Part shown: in pieces, positions 11,298 through 24,024 of the stretch
Position numbering within the stretch: the stretch's first letter is position 1
Layout: each line of letters opens with the position of its first letter
Source of the DNA: Struthio camelus
Taxonomy: Eukaryota > Chordata > Aves > Struthioniformes > Struthionidae
Reading direction: 5' to 3'
Length of the DNA: 64,000 nucleotides
Assembly: GCF_040807025.1 (NCBI RefSeq)
Contig: NC_090952.1
Location: 27,153,068 to 27,217,067, forward strand
Notes under the pieces: generated by a model
Told to the model about the DNA's origin: nothing
Seen by the model: only the letters and a program-made list of their open reading frames with translations
Database searches by the model: none
Position numbers and translations under genes: made by a program

Positions 11298-14200
11298 ATT
11301 AGCTACTGTTTTGTTTTGGTGAATGCTTTATTCACTCAGAACAGAAGAATGTTAGGTTAAAAAAAGTGACAAAACATCAGGTTTTTCCTCAAAGGTGCAA
11401 AGACGAACAAAGAGGACAGAGACAGTGAGGAAGGATTGTTGCACACCGGGTGCTGGACAGCCAACTTGTGAACTTTTCCGCACAGGGAAAATTGTTTATA
11501 TATAGTTTGTTTAGGGTTTTTTGTCCATGTGAATATTGCATGCAGAACATCAGGTTTCAGCTGGATTGTTTTGTGTAAGAAAACCCAGTGTTTATGGTCA
11601 CTGTCATGGAGCGTTTGCCTCTTATAAGCCAAAATGCGAACTTGTGTACACCCCAGTACCCCTCTCCCACTGCCAGGGGAAGGAAAGTGTGAACTGGTTC
11701 TTTGGTTCTGTATTTTCTTTAGATACGTCACAGCCGAATAGTCATCCTTTTTGAAGGAGAAAAGGAGGAAGGTTGCTGGACACCTACAGATCTTTCCTCT
11801 AGGCTAGTGGAGGTTAGAGGTACCCACTGTCCTTCGGGTTTGAGCATGACAGACCAGTCCCTGCCTTTCTGAGCCTAATCCTGATGCTCTTCCTTAGCTC
11901 GCGCCCTTCAGGCCTTCGCGAGTAGATGCAATGGCTGCTGCCTTGTTGTTTTACCAGAAGACTTTCCTCAGGGTCCAGTCGGGCTGAGCTCTAAGGTTTC
12001 TTCTGCACCGTGAGAAGCTTATTAATTTTGGCTAAGCTTGCCATACATGCTGAATCCCTTAATAAAGCTTGAGAGAGACTTCAATAGTACATGAGTCCAT
12101 ATACCCTGTTTACCCTGTTCCTGAAGTTCCTTTCAGGAAGCCGTAGTAGAAATATTCAGGTTCTGCTGCTATGCAATGAATGAAAAAAATGAATTAAGGA
12201 AATCAGTGCTGCAAAACACCAAGTTTTTGGCCAGATCTCTATCTGTGCCTTACCTAGTCTTGCTGGGAGGCTTGCAAGGATTTAGTTAACTTCTAAGATT
12301 TTTTTCTTTTTAATCGGCCCCTGTGTTTCTGGGCTTGGGCTGAATCCAGAAGGAGCCACAATAAAACCATTGGCCAAAGTGTGCATTTCCAAGTACGATC
12401 GTGAAAGGATGTGGCTGGGAGTATGTTTGCCAGCCTTCATAATAAATGGCCCATATCTGCAGGCTGAGGCGCTGTACCGAGGGCTTTTATACGGAAAGGT
12501 TTCTTTGTGCGCACATTCATATGGAAAGGTTTCTTTGCATACACGTTTACACATGCAAGGCATTTGACTTGCATCAGAAATCCTGGTGACTCTAGTGGGT
12601 CATCCTGCATCAGTAAAGTTTCTTGCGTAAATAAATGATTGCAGATTTGTGATTTCGTCCAGGTCATAGCTGTGTATATTCTGGGATTTCTTTGCAAAGG
12701 GGATATTTAAAGAGAACATGGATGATTCAGCCCTGAATGACACTCATACTGACCAGGTTGAATAATGGCTGATGCCATTCCAGTACTTCTTTCATTAAAA
12801 AATATCGCTAGTGGGGGTTTATTCACATCTTGCTGGACACGGAGCCACTGTTCTTCCTGTGTAAGTCACTGTTTTGTATAGACCTGCTCTACAGAGCCTC
12901 TGGCTCACGCTTGGAAAGCACCTACGCATGTGATTTATTTTAAACGTATGGTACAGTCCATCTCTGTTCAGCAAAACACTTAAGCAAATGCTTAATTTTT
13001 AGCTTAAATTCTCAGGGTTATAGGTTAAATCAATGGGACATTGAGTCAATGGGATTTTTTTCCTTGATAGGAGTACAGGACCAGAACTTTAATATGGAAA
13101 GTCATGTCTTTTTCCTAAAGACTAAGTTTATAAAAATGAATATTATAGCACTGTTTTCAAGCTTATTAACTGTGTCATACTGTTATTGCCTTCAGCCATT
13201 TTTTTAGAAAACAAATAAACAGCAAGTATTTGTCAATCTCAGCAATAAACTATAGTGGCAGCAAACTTAATCTGGTGTTGATTAGGCTTGTGGAAAACTA
13301 AATCAAGCATCAGAAACCACAGATTATTTTAGGCTTCCTCTAGCATAAACAGAAAGGCTTGAGGATCCATAACGTATTATTTTTGTTGACAGTTTTCCAC
13401 TTTTCCCCCAATTTATTTCATGTATCCGATAGGCTTCTCCTTGATTGCTTTTAGCTCTGTCTTCTTTTGGCCTCAATGTGGCAGTTTGTTAATCCTTCCT
13501 ATTTTTGTGTGTTTAAGCAGGATTACAGACTTCAAATACATTGTAAAAGGAATCTGTATACAATCCTTCAAAATCACTTAAGTGGGCCAATGACAGAAGT
13601 ACCAACCTTGCAAGCAAATACAGAACATTTCGGAAATGATCCCCAGTGTTTATTTATAAGCCATTTTTAATTACTCAGCAGAAATGAATGAAAGGACAAG
13701 AAAATGGAAAATGACAGAGGGTTTTGCATTAAGTTACAGCTCATGGAGAAGAAGGGAGTGATCAGTGCTTTCAAGTCTAGATGTTTTTGATATGTAATTA
13801 TGACCTGCTGGTTTATTGACAATCTAATAAAATTAAACTGTAAACCATTTTCCAAATAGCTTAGAGATCTCTTAAAAGGCTCCACTGGGCAAAGAAGAGA
13901 AACAGCAGATATCGGCAATGGGGGCCGACAGGTAAAGGTGACAGGTAAATAACAGGGCAGAAAACTCACGGCAGGTGGTAGCCAAGCCTTGACTGGGGCG
14001 ACTGCGGCGGCTGGCTGGGGCGGGAGCTTGCGGGGCTCCGAGTCAGGTCTGCTGTTGGATGCGACGCGTTTCTCTCGGATGCCAGAGGACTAAAAATCCT
14101 GCTTTTGGGATGGGAAAAGACCAAGATGCTGAAGCTGCGTGCTGCTGCTTGCTTGACCGTGGTTGACTTGCTCGACCTGCAGCTCCTGCTAGTGTCGCAT

Positions 14201-15230
14201 GCTTGAGGCCTCGCTGCAATTGTCTGTGGGACTGCCAAAAAATGGCAGTGCTCCATGACTTTGCAGACTCATTTGAGAACACAAACAGAGCATATTTAGC
14301 ACAAAGCCACAAACATGCAAGCAGCTGGCAGAAGTAACTGCTCTTAGGATGGGCAGGAAAGGGGCAACTGGTGGCCAGGGAGACAACCATGGCAGCAGGA
14401 TGATGAAGAGGTAAGTGAAGAGAGAAGGGGAAAGCCCATCTGCTCTTCGTTCTTTCCACGAGATGTTATTCTCCCAACAAGCTGTCTGCTGGAAAGATGT
14501 TCCTTTGGAAAAATCTACCCATTCCCAATATCAAACCAGAGCGTCTTGTGAATTGCTCTCAGAGCCAAAATAATGAAGCAGAGTCATAAAAAGTTGGTTT
14601 ACATCAATGTGACCCTGAAGCCAAATCCTTGGAGCCTGCATAGCTACCACACAACTAAGTAACAAACAAAACGTGGCACACTGCGTCACAGAAATTCGAG
14701 ATCTGTAAATGGGCATGTGTAGGGCAGAAAAAAATCAGTTTATATGACACCGATAAATAATTAATCAATAAAAGAAAAGAAATGTGACAGATGCAATTTA
14801 ATTTTAAAAAAGGCCAGCTCAGCGGACAAACAGAGAGAAGATATTCCCCCAAACATAAAACAACCCTGCAAAAAGTCATTCTGACCATTAGGGCCCATGG
14901 ATGGGAAATCTGCTACAGATGATAGTGGTTTAGTCAACAGCTTGAACACATTCCTTGTCTCGTTATTCAGTGAAGCTGGAGGTCGACCTGCCTTGGTTGA
15001 GCAAGCGTGTTAGAGGTGAAAGGAGCTGAGTTCTCTGCAGGTCCTGAGCGAGCGCATTGGCATACGGGAAGCAGAAACACTTGGTAGAAACTAAAATTCA
15101 GTGTTTTCTGTGCTTATTATTACAATTACTCTTATACTCTTTAATTACATGTGTTTATTGATCATTTACAAATAGGTGCATTGTTGTAACTGAGAAAGGC
15201 CATTTAAAGCTCAGCACCTCCCCAAAGTAT
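11298..15230. other. Intergenic, no gene seen
   Basis: This is mostly A+T-rich single-copy sequence. The 124-codon minus-strand frame at 11357-11731 and the 138-codon one at 14043-14459 show no known domain, no clear start context and no splice sites. I regard them as chance. Confidence 0.55.
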
Positions 15231-15622
15231 CACAGAATCACAGAATCGTTTAGGTTGGATGAGACCTCTGGAGATCATCTAGTCCAACCTCCCTGCTCAA
15301 GCAGGGTCACCTAGAGCATATTGCCCAGGATCACATCCAGACGGGTTTTGAATATCTCCAGCAAAGGAGACTCCACGACCTCTCTGGGCAACCTGTTCCA
15401 ACGCTCTGTCACCCTCACAGTGAAGAAGTTTTTTCTCAGGTTCAGATGGAACTTCCTGTGGTTCAGTTTGTGCCCGTTGCCTCTTGCCCTGTTGCTGGGC
15501 ACCACGGAGAAGAGGCTGGCCTCATCCTCTTGACACTCCCCCTTCAGATACTTGGACACGTTGATGAGATCCCCTCTGAGTCTTCTCTTCTCCAGGCTGA
15601 ACAGGCCCAGCTCTTGCAGTCT
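15231..15622 (-). mobile_element. CR1 LINE, 5'-truncated, minus orientation
   Basis: A second minus-orientation CR1 3' end. The plus strand starts 'cacagaatcacagaatcg' and runs back through ORF2. On the minus strand the frame reads [20 protein letters not shown] and then the [20 protein letters not shown] segment without a stop, so this copy is better preserved than the one at 10.9 kb. Homology ends at about 15622, where unrelated sequence is fused to the frame; the first codons of the 15311-15733 frame are not CR1. Confidence 0.96.
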
Positions 15623-18600
15623 TAAAGACTCAATACTGCAACTCCTTGTAAAGAGAGCTTTCCTGCAGGCTGGACGATGAATGAGATTAATGCAAAAGGG
15701 AAATAGTACAGGTACACTGAGAACCACTGCCATGGAGAAGCCAGTTCAAGGAGGCATGTGTGTAAGGCAGGCTCAACGCAGAGAACCGCGTGCTCTGACG
15801 CACCACCAGAGACCAAATCCCATAAATAGGAATGTCAGTCTGAGAATATCTATTTGCCACTTCCTGCTGATAGGATGTGGGAGAGGAGCAATTGCTCCAC
15901 CTTCGCCAATCAACATAGCAAGGTCATTGCTGTAAGCCCTGTTTGGGTAGCTGTGAATAATCAGCATTTTCAACTGCCTTCAGGTTGTAGGAGGACCACT
16001 GCAGAGCCCTGATTATTTCTGGATGCAGAGTTCACCTACGTACAAGATGAATCCAAGAGAAATCCTAAGCTATCAGTTACTGGGAGAGGCAATGACCATC
16101 CTCATGTGACGAAGGCACCACCATCACCCCTTCTACTTCTCTCCCCGCCAGCATCAATGGCGTCTCAGCCAGCAAGAACTTCATCTGGAGGGATTTCCTC
16201 CAGGTCTGATCTGTTACCAGCTACTGTGAGAGCAGAGAAACATCAACATCTGAATTAGGTGTTGAGACTTTTAAGGATAATTACAAATCTTTAAAAGTTT
16301 TAAAGCAATGGGGCCATTTACTTTATGGTCTAATACTGTTAACACTGTTTAATCACAGAATGATGATAGGGTAATGAAAGGAGTCATCACCATTTTCCAG
16401 GATGGGCTGCACAGCCACACCAAGAGTTTGCACAACAACACACAGATAATAACAAATCATGGTGCGATCTTTGTTTACCTTAAGCACCATTCCAACGGTT
16501 GCTTTTGACTCTTCCAGTTTTTGAGGCTGCTGCTCGAGGATGTAAAACCTGGAGACTGCATTAAGAAGATGACTTCACACAAACAGCTACTTCACCTTTC
16601 TCAGTGCCAGGACCACAATTTCAGGATAGCCTGATATGGGCAGATGCAAGGGTATAGGAACAAAGGCATGTGCGTACGGCGTAAAGTAATACCTGCATTC
16701 ACATGCTACCAGCACCACCAGTACAGGTCTCTCTCTTTCCCCAGTGTTGATTCTTTCTTGGGGTTCTACTCACAGAGAGCTTAACATAAGATCGCCTGAG
16801 AAAGAACGGACCGTTCATTTATCTGGATGAGATGATTTTCAAGACGATCTCCGTTAATTGTGAAAGTAAGATTTTTTTGTTCCTCTCTGTCTCTGAAACC
16901 TAAGTCATATGAGAGCAAACCATGCGTTGCCTGGTTTTGATCACTTGGCATACTTGGAACCAAACTAATTCCTCAAAGTAAATACATCTTACAAAGATCA
17001 TTAAGAGTGCGACTAACATGTAAAGAACAGCAACAGGAAAACATTGCTTTAAACCTAATACCACATCATGTTGCATTCATTAGTTGCTCAACACTGTAGC
17101 TGGTACGTGAAAAAGTAAAAAGGCATGAAGCAGAATATTTCAGCTTGTTAAATGCTTCAACGAAAACCGGACCTTAGTTTATATTGGTTTATATTTAGTA
17201 AAAAGAGAAGGCGCGCTTCCATGTGTTCATGGGGGAAGGAAGATAACGGAGCAGTTCTCCTCCTTCTCCAGCTGCCCGACAGAAAGCTCCTTCCTAGGGT
17301 TTTATCTGGCCGGAGCAGGGCTGCAGCATTCCTGCTCTCCAGCGAGATGGGGCCAGCACGGCTCACTCTGCACGGTGGGAGAGCCCAGCCTCACACAGCA
17401 GCGCTGCCAGCCCAGCACTGGGCTGCTGTGCCAGCAGAGCGAGCGTCTTCCTCAGAGGCATCTCTTGGGATTTTTCCTGTTTTTACGAAATAACGCATAA
17501 TTTGACAACTGAGAGCGGTCAAACGCGACTGAAGTCCATTGCTTCGGGCAGTCAACTGTGCCTTATTAAAGATTATTCAAACTCATTTTTAAAATAAGAA
17601 ATGTTTTTCACAATCAGGACTCCAGAGTCCCTAGGACATCTGTTCTCCTCCAGCCTTGGGAGATAACTTTCCAGTTGTGCCACTGTTCGGTGGAAAATGG
17701 CCTGAGGGAGGAGGGACGCCTGCCCTGGGGCACAGCTGGTGGATCAAACACTCTCACACTGATCCAGCTGATTAATCAGAACTTCTGCAAACTGATAAAA
17801 AAACCCATTCATAATAAAAATTTAGCTCTGTTTTTTGCCATGCTTTGCACCACCAACACAAGCCTAAAGGAAGGACCTAATCAGGTTGGACAAGAGAACC
17901 CAGCCAAAACTGAATAACAGATCCTGTGTTTAAGAGATTTTTCAGATAAATGAATTCAAGCGAAATGTTATGAGACAGAGTTCCATTATAGGAGATGCTT
18001 GGGAGGTTTGTGGGTCAGATACATGGTTTTTGCCACTGCCTGTAAAGTTTTTTGTGTATTTTTGCCTGTAGGCTTTTAAGGTCAAACGTTCCCTTATGAC
18101 AGACGCGTTGATAGGTATGTAGCGATTACCAGGGAGTCTGCCCCCGCGTTTCCTGCACAAGCTAAAGGCTCTCGCTGCTCAGCATGCTATTATTACAACT
18201 TACCACAGAAAGCTGGCTTCGACAGGGAGACAGTATAAAGAAACAAGACCTTCTGCAAGCTATTGGGAAAGAGATGTGGTCTGAAAACACGTAGCAAAAC
18301 TGAGAGTGAATTTGCACAGGGAGAGTGTATTTGGAAAGCCAGCATGGTCTGCTCCGGCACCAGGAGCCACGTGTGTGGATCCCACGTGCTCACGCCTACA
18401 GAGTTAAGTGGGTTTCCTCATGGGCCTTCAGATGCGGGATTCACGCTCAAAGCCCAATGCCACAAGATGTGGGCACATCACACCTTCAGCCGCCAGTGGG
18501 AACTGGAGCGAGGTGCTCGTGCTTTGCGGACGCAGGACGCAATAATGGCTGTGCACGGATGATGATATGAGTTCTGCTGCATTTCCTAGTTTTTCATTCC

Positions 18601-21600
18601 AGCCCTCTGATCAGATGTTGAGAATTTGCACGTTTCACAGAAATCACAGCTCCGCCTGCAGCTCTGAACAGCATTAAGCTGAATTGCTCTTCCATCAGTG
18701 AGCCTCGATACTGGCATTCAGTATGAAATGCATGCATGTCTAGCATTAACACAGACAGCTAGTGCTTCAGTGTTACTCAAGAGGACACGGAGACACATGT
18801 CCTTTGCAAAGGGTGGATGCATCCAGCTGGCGAGAGGTTTAGAGGTGGTCCGGGTGGGCTCTCGGCGCACGGCTGCTCGGAGTCTCCTCTCCCCGCTGCC
18901 CCTTGCCTTGCCTCGCCTCTTGAAGATGCCCCCAGAGGCACCTGCATGCAGCATTAGGGTTTGATGAAGTTACTACAGAAGAACTGCTGGAAAATAAGAA
19001 ATGGTAAATATTGATTTCACAGCAAGTGAATTTGCTTTACTTTGCCACAAGATGGAGCCTTCAGATTAAATTAGTTGTTTGAGATTTGGTTATTTAAGAA
19101 AATTAAGCCCCATTTAAAGATGCCCGTATTCAGTCTTCTCAGATGATTTCCTGTGTTTTCTTATGAATCACGTTTTTCATCATAGTAGTCAGACACGAGG
19201 AAACTCTTTCAAAATAGGTGCCACTCTGGCATAATTCAGCAGAGGAAGACGTTGAACAATGTGGCTTTTCTTTTTCGATAACAAATCATGCTCTGATACC
19301 ATGAAATGTTCGGGGAGGGGGTTGGGGAGGGTGAGAAAAGTATAAGAAGGGGCACGTTGCTGAAGAAATGAGGCAGGAATGAGGGAGAAAGGAGAGAAAC
19401 TTGGGAGGCAATAGGCTTTTTTCCCCCTCATTTACCTTCTGATTAGATTTTACTTCTACAAAATCCCCTAGTTGTATATGCTACAGTTACTTCTCAAGGG
19501 AAATGGAAAAGTGTCGTTGGAAAGATTTTACCAAATTCTCTAGCATTTGATATTGACAGGCAAATTTAAATGATGACTCCATCTTGGCAAAGCGTCGCTC
19601 TCCCTGTGTCAGTGCCTCTTCCACCGTTTATCTATCTGTCTTCAGCACATCTCCCCATGACCCTTGTCAAAGGTACTTCCCCAAAAATATAAGGCAATGT
19701 ATATGCACTGCATTTGTCTTTTGATTTCACTTGCCCGCCGCAGAGGCAGGACCTGCACGCTGCCAGCGAGCAGCGGCCTCTCCTACCCTGAGGCGGGTGT
19801 AGATGTTGGGCAATCCGTCTTGCCGCGTCCTGATGTTGGGCAATCCCTTCCCTTGGGGAACCCTTTGTCATTTTTTGATAAAAAGTCAACACCCTTTTAT
19901 GTGGCCTCTTGCTCTAGCTGCATTTTAAGTTAGAAAAAGTCAGCTTTTTTTTTTTTTCTTTTACAAAAACGCAGAGCTAAGAGCACAAGGGGAATCCTGA
20001 AACATCTGTCTGTTAAAGAGAGAAATGCACGTGGTGTTTCTGCTCCACTCAGCTTTGTATTGGTGCCCAATTTCTACAGCGTCTTGTGTAATCCAACACC
20101 ATCAACTTTGTGGGTTCCTCTGAAAACCATACAGCTAGGTAGGAAGGATGTGTCACAAGCAATATCCAGCTGCAGGCGCATGCGCATGCTGGAGAAGAGG
20201 AGCCCACCACAGGGCAGCCTCTCGCCGGGGCACTGCTCCCCACCGCAGGAGGCTGCTGGCTGGTGCACACGAGCGGGGAGCACATGAGTGCACGCAAACC
20301 CATTTGTTGCTGCGGGGCTTACAGCACGTCCTTAGCACCTGTACCTAAACCTTCCTTTCAAGCGTTGTACGTGACTTCTGTCCATTTAGCTGTGTTCTAA
20401 TTGCAAACATCAGTGCTTCCTCAGTAAGACAGAGACTTAAAGAGAAAACGTGCTGAACTTTTTTTGTACACTGAGGCTATGCTTCGTTAGCGTAAACAGG
20501 ACTCTGACAACGGCCTCAGTCCAGTGCTGCTGGATGGCTGGAATAAACTGCACACAGGATCAGAACGGATAGCCAAAGGGTAGAGTATTTTAAAAGAGCA
20601 CTGGATTTTATTTTATAGAAATATTTCCTTCCCGCTTCCCCCTACTCCTGCCCTGCCCCATTTCCCACTTGGGCCACTTGTCTTCCTTCCTGCCCATGCT
20701 GCTTCCTGCGCCCAGCACTTCTCCAGCCCCTCCTTTCCTGCTCTTCAGGCTGATTAAAACACGGTGAGCAACTTCATTAGCAAAACAACAGTCTCTGCAA
20801 TAGCTGGAGCTGAATGATCATGTCCAACATACGCAGGATGGAAACCAGGACTGAGGCTGCGCCTTATCCTTTCAGCACAGTAATTGAACAGAAACTGTCC
20901 TCAGTTAATATTAATTTCCAGTAAGTCTTGAAATTAGCCAGGCACAGTTCTGCCAATTAAGGTGAAAAAGCAGCTTATCCTGAAGCAATGCTCCCAGCAG
21001 GCTTATTCCAAAGACCTACCTATTTGTTATATTCTGTATATTTATTATTCCTAGTGGGTTATATAGGATGTAAGTGGAAGAATTTACAATGTTGTAATTA
21101 ATTTCAGTGGCACCTTTTCATACGGGAAAAGACTGTCCAAATGTGTCTAATGAAAATAGCTAATGTATATGTTTCTAGTGCTCTACAGATTTGGGGGGGA
21201 AACTCAAGTCTTGAGATAAAAGATGCAAAGGCAGTAAACTATTGTTACAAGAAGTGCTTCTTTTGATATTAGGTCTCTGAAGAAAATCCATAATATTTTT
21301 TCACGTAGAAGTTATGGTGAAATCCAAAACTAAGCATCAATCTGAGAAATGAACATTAGCTATATAAATTTCATATATGTATCTACTTCAAGGCCAGCTT
21401 ATAAAACATGTGGAAGAATTAAATACCACCTATGCTGTAGCTCAGAAAGTGCTCTAGCTACAGCAAAACCCAATTTGCAGCACCTGCGGTAGTGAGGGCT
21501 TCTTGTGAGGGCCACTGGGCATGGAGCAAAGCAGGTGGCTGCATTCGTACGCTATGGGCCAGGCAGTCGTTGAAGATGTTGGCTCATTCTCTAACAAACT

Positions 21601-23185
21601 CAGCGTAGCCTCAGGGTGTGAGAGGACCTGCAAACTTCAGGACAGTGGTGATGCAGACCTGTCTCAGAGTTAGGTTTGGCTTCAAGATAGCTTGATCTCC
21701 AGGCTTCCAGCACACAACACAGACTAAGCAGGACACCATGGGGGAGACGATGTCCTTCTCGAATGGGAATATTCACTTGGGAAGAAGTAGGAGAAAATAA
21801 CCTGGAAATAAGGCCATTGTTCTTGAGACATCCCCATGGGAAATTCAAGGAGCTGTGAGTGTATTCATTTTCCTGCTGAGTGTGACAGGCACGTGGCAGC
21901 CACTTTCCACACCAGCAGCAGCAGTAGGCTGTGAACAGTGGAAATAGCTCTAACACAGGCTTTGGAGAGTATCAGAAATGCCAAGGCTGTGAAGAGCCTC
22001 TAGCCCTTCAGGCAAATGGTCCCATGTGACTTCCCAGCAAGTAAATTTCAGTAAAGGAAGCTGGGGTATAACTTGGTTCCTGGTTTATCTCAGGGTTAAC
22101 AAAAAGATGAAATGTTGCAACATAACTATCGAGAACTGTATGTCTCTGTGATGCAATCCCTACAGAGGTGGAAATAACACACTGCTCCTTCTGTATACTT
22201 CTTTGTCTAGGGTTACTGCATCATCACCTCCAAGAAATGGGTCCAGGCAGCAAACAACTGACGCTAGAAAGGGCTACTACAATTCTAAGCTGTTAAACTG
22301 CAGAAGAACAGAGATTTGCTCACTTGCACAGAAGGGCTTGCACTTTCATCCTGCATGCGCAGCTACATGATGGAAGAAGGCTAGAGATAGAAACAGGCAG
22401 AAACATGACCTGCTCTACATCGTTAGAGTTAAAAGACCTGAAGCCATGAAAGAAATGGAAATGAGGTCAAAGAGGTGAGCCCATGTTGCACTGCTCTATG
22501 GGCTGGGCAGTAACACAGCCACATTTCCTCCATGTCCCAACGCTATTTCCATGGATCCCTAGAGATCCATGGATCCCTGGCTGAGAGCCGCATCCCACCA
22601 TCATCCCTACACAGAGCTTTGGGTGCAAATATTAAAATAATAATCTTTTTTGGAAAATTTTTTAGGATTTTTTTCTGAGATATTAAGTCAAGTATATGAA
22701 TCAGAACTCGGAAAATTAATTTACTTAATTTTAATCACTGAGTTAGGTGGTAAGGCAGTATCACTGTCAGCAGAATATTCCTGCGTGTTCACCTCATTAC
22801 TGACCGACTGGTTGGACTAAGGCACGTACTCCATTAATATGCAATGCCTAAATAGCCTTGACGAAGCGTCAAAATTGGTCCTGGGGAGGACTGTTATCTA
22901 TACGGAGAATAAGTGCCATGTTTGAGAATGTACGTGATCCAGTGAGAGAGAACAGATGAGAACTCACACAAGCTGCTGAAGCCCAGCCCTGTACTCAAGT
23001 CTGCTGGAAAAATATGAATGTGCAGAGATTAGACCCATTTCCTGGTGACCTGGTGGAGTGGCTAATGCCATGAATAGCAGAGCCTCAGCCCAGAGGGACA
23101 GCCCAGAGGGACATTGGTGACCTCTGGGCCAACAGAAACTCCACAAAGTGCAACAGAGGTGAGGTTCCCCGTGACGGGAAGGTAG
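15623..23185. other. Intergenic, no gene seen
   Basis: There is no supported exon. Small features are a 30-bp tandem duplication of a unit beginning GATGTTGGGCAATCC (first bases at 19802 and 19832), a poly(T) run near 19950, and a 13-bp tandem duplication (AGCCCAGAGGGAC) at about 23087-23113. Short frames at 17.2, 18.3 and 21.6 kb have no family resemblance. Confidence 0.55.
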
Positions 23186-23189
23186 TGTT

Positions 23190-23360
23190 GTACAGGAATA
23201 GGACACCCAGAGAGGTTGTGGAGTCTCCATCCTTGGTGTTCTTCAATATCAAGCTACACAAAGCCTGATCTAATGATGGTGATAGTCCTCCTTCGAGTGG
23301 GAGGTTGGACTAAAGGGCTGACAGAGTTCCCTTCCAGTCAACATTTCCAAGATTCTGTAA
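23190..23360 (+). mobile_element. Old CR1 3'-end fragment
   Basis: A degenerate plus-strand CR1 tail is recognised from 'cccagagaggttgtggagtc' through 'gggaggttggactaaagggctgac' to a final 'agattctgtaa', which matches the terminal ATTCTGTG-type repeat of CR1. It has many more changes than the copies at 4.5, 10.9 and 15.2 kb, so it is an older insertion. It has no coding capacity. Confidence 0.85.
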
Positions 23361-23498
23361 ACTCAGACTCAGGTCAGTGCACTTAACAATTAACATTAAC
23401 CTTAACATTAACTTGGTGAGATTCCAGTATGTCCTGAAATGCTTTCCTCAAGAAGACTTTCTGAACTGGGGGCTTCATACAAAAGTGCAATAAAAAAA

Positions 23499-23673
23499 CT
23501 AAAATTGTTTTAGGGATTTCTCATAAAGCTCCTTCAAAACCTCAGTGCTGTTCACCCTGCTGCCTGCTGAAGATTCAACACATTCAAAAATAGCATCGAA
23601 TGAGGTCTCATCAAAGACTTCTAACATCACCAGGTGTCTCCTCAGTATGAAAACAAATTTTGTGAAGAGATTT
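23499..23673 (-). other. Weak candidate terminal exon, unidentified protein
   Basis: On the minus strand a possible 3' splice site (CCTGTTGCAAG, AG at 23675-23674) precedes 57 codons ending in a TAG at 23501-23499. The peptide has a protein-like composition: a basic/hydrophobic start (NLFTKFVFILRRHLVMLEVF), then an acidic, helix-prone end (STEVLKELYEKSLKQF). I do not recognise the family. There is no demonstrated upstream exon, the polypyrimidine tract is modest, and a frame of this length can occur by chance. It is listed so that it can be tested, not as a gene call. Confidence 0.15.
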
Positions 23674-23928
23674 CTTGCAACAGGAGAATAAGGCATCACA
23701 GGTTATTTCCTGTATCGTGATGCAGTACCATATGAATAAAAAACACTTTTTGCAGTAAAAGCTGCAGTCTAAAACTGCTGTAGACAGTAGTCTACAGTAG
23801 TTCCTTTCCATTCAAATCAAAAGGCATATTCTCAAAACCAATAGATAAAAAATAGTTTAATAGTTTTGTTAGGATCTGTTCTGACTGCATAATATTTTAT
23901 GTATGCATCAAACTTATTATGTGTAAGT

Positions 23929-24024
23929 AGGTGGGTGGGTGGGTGTGGGTGGGGGTGTGGGTGGGGGTGGGGGTGTGTGTGTGTGTGGGTGGGTGGGTGG
24001 GTGGTTGTGTATGAGTGTGCGTGC
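23929..24024. repeat. G-rich (GGGT/GT)n minisatellite, G-quadruplex-prone
   Basis: The plus strand is an almost uninterrupted array of GGGT, GGGGGT and GT units. It contains many runs of three or more G separated by one to three bases, which fits the standard G-quadruplex pattern several times over. The minus strand is the matching C/A-rich array, which yields an artefactual His/Thr/Pro-rich open frame. Confidence 0.95.
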
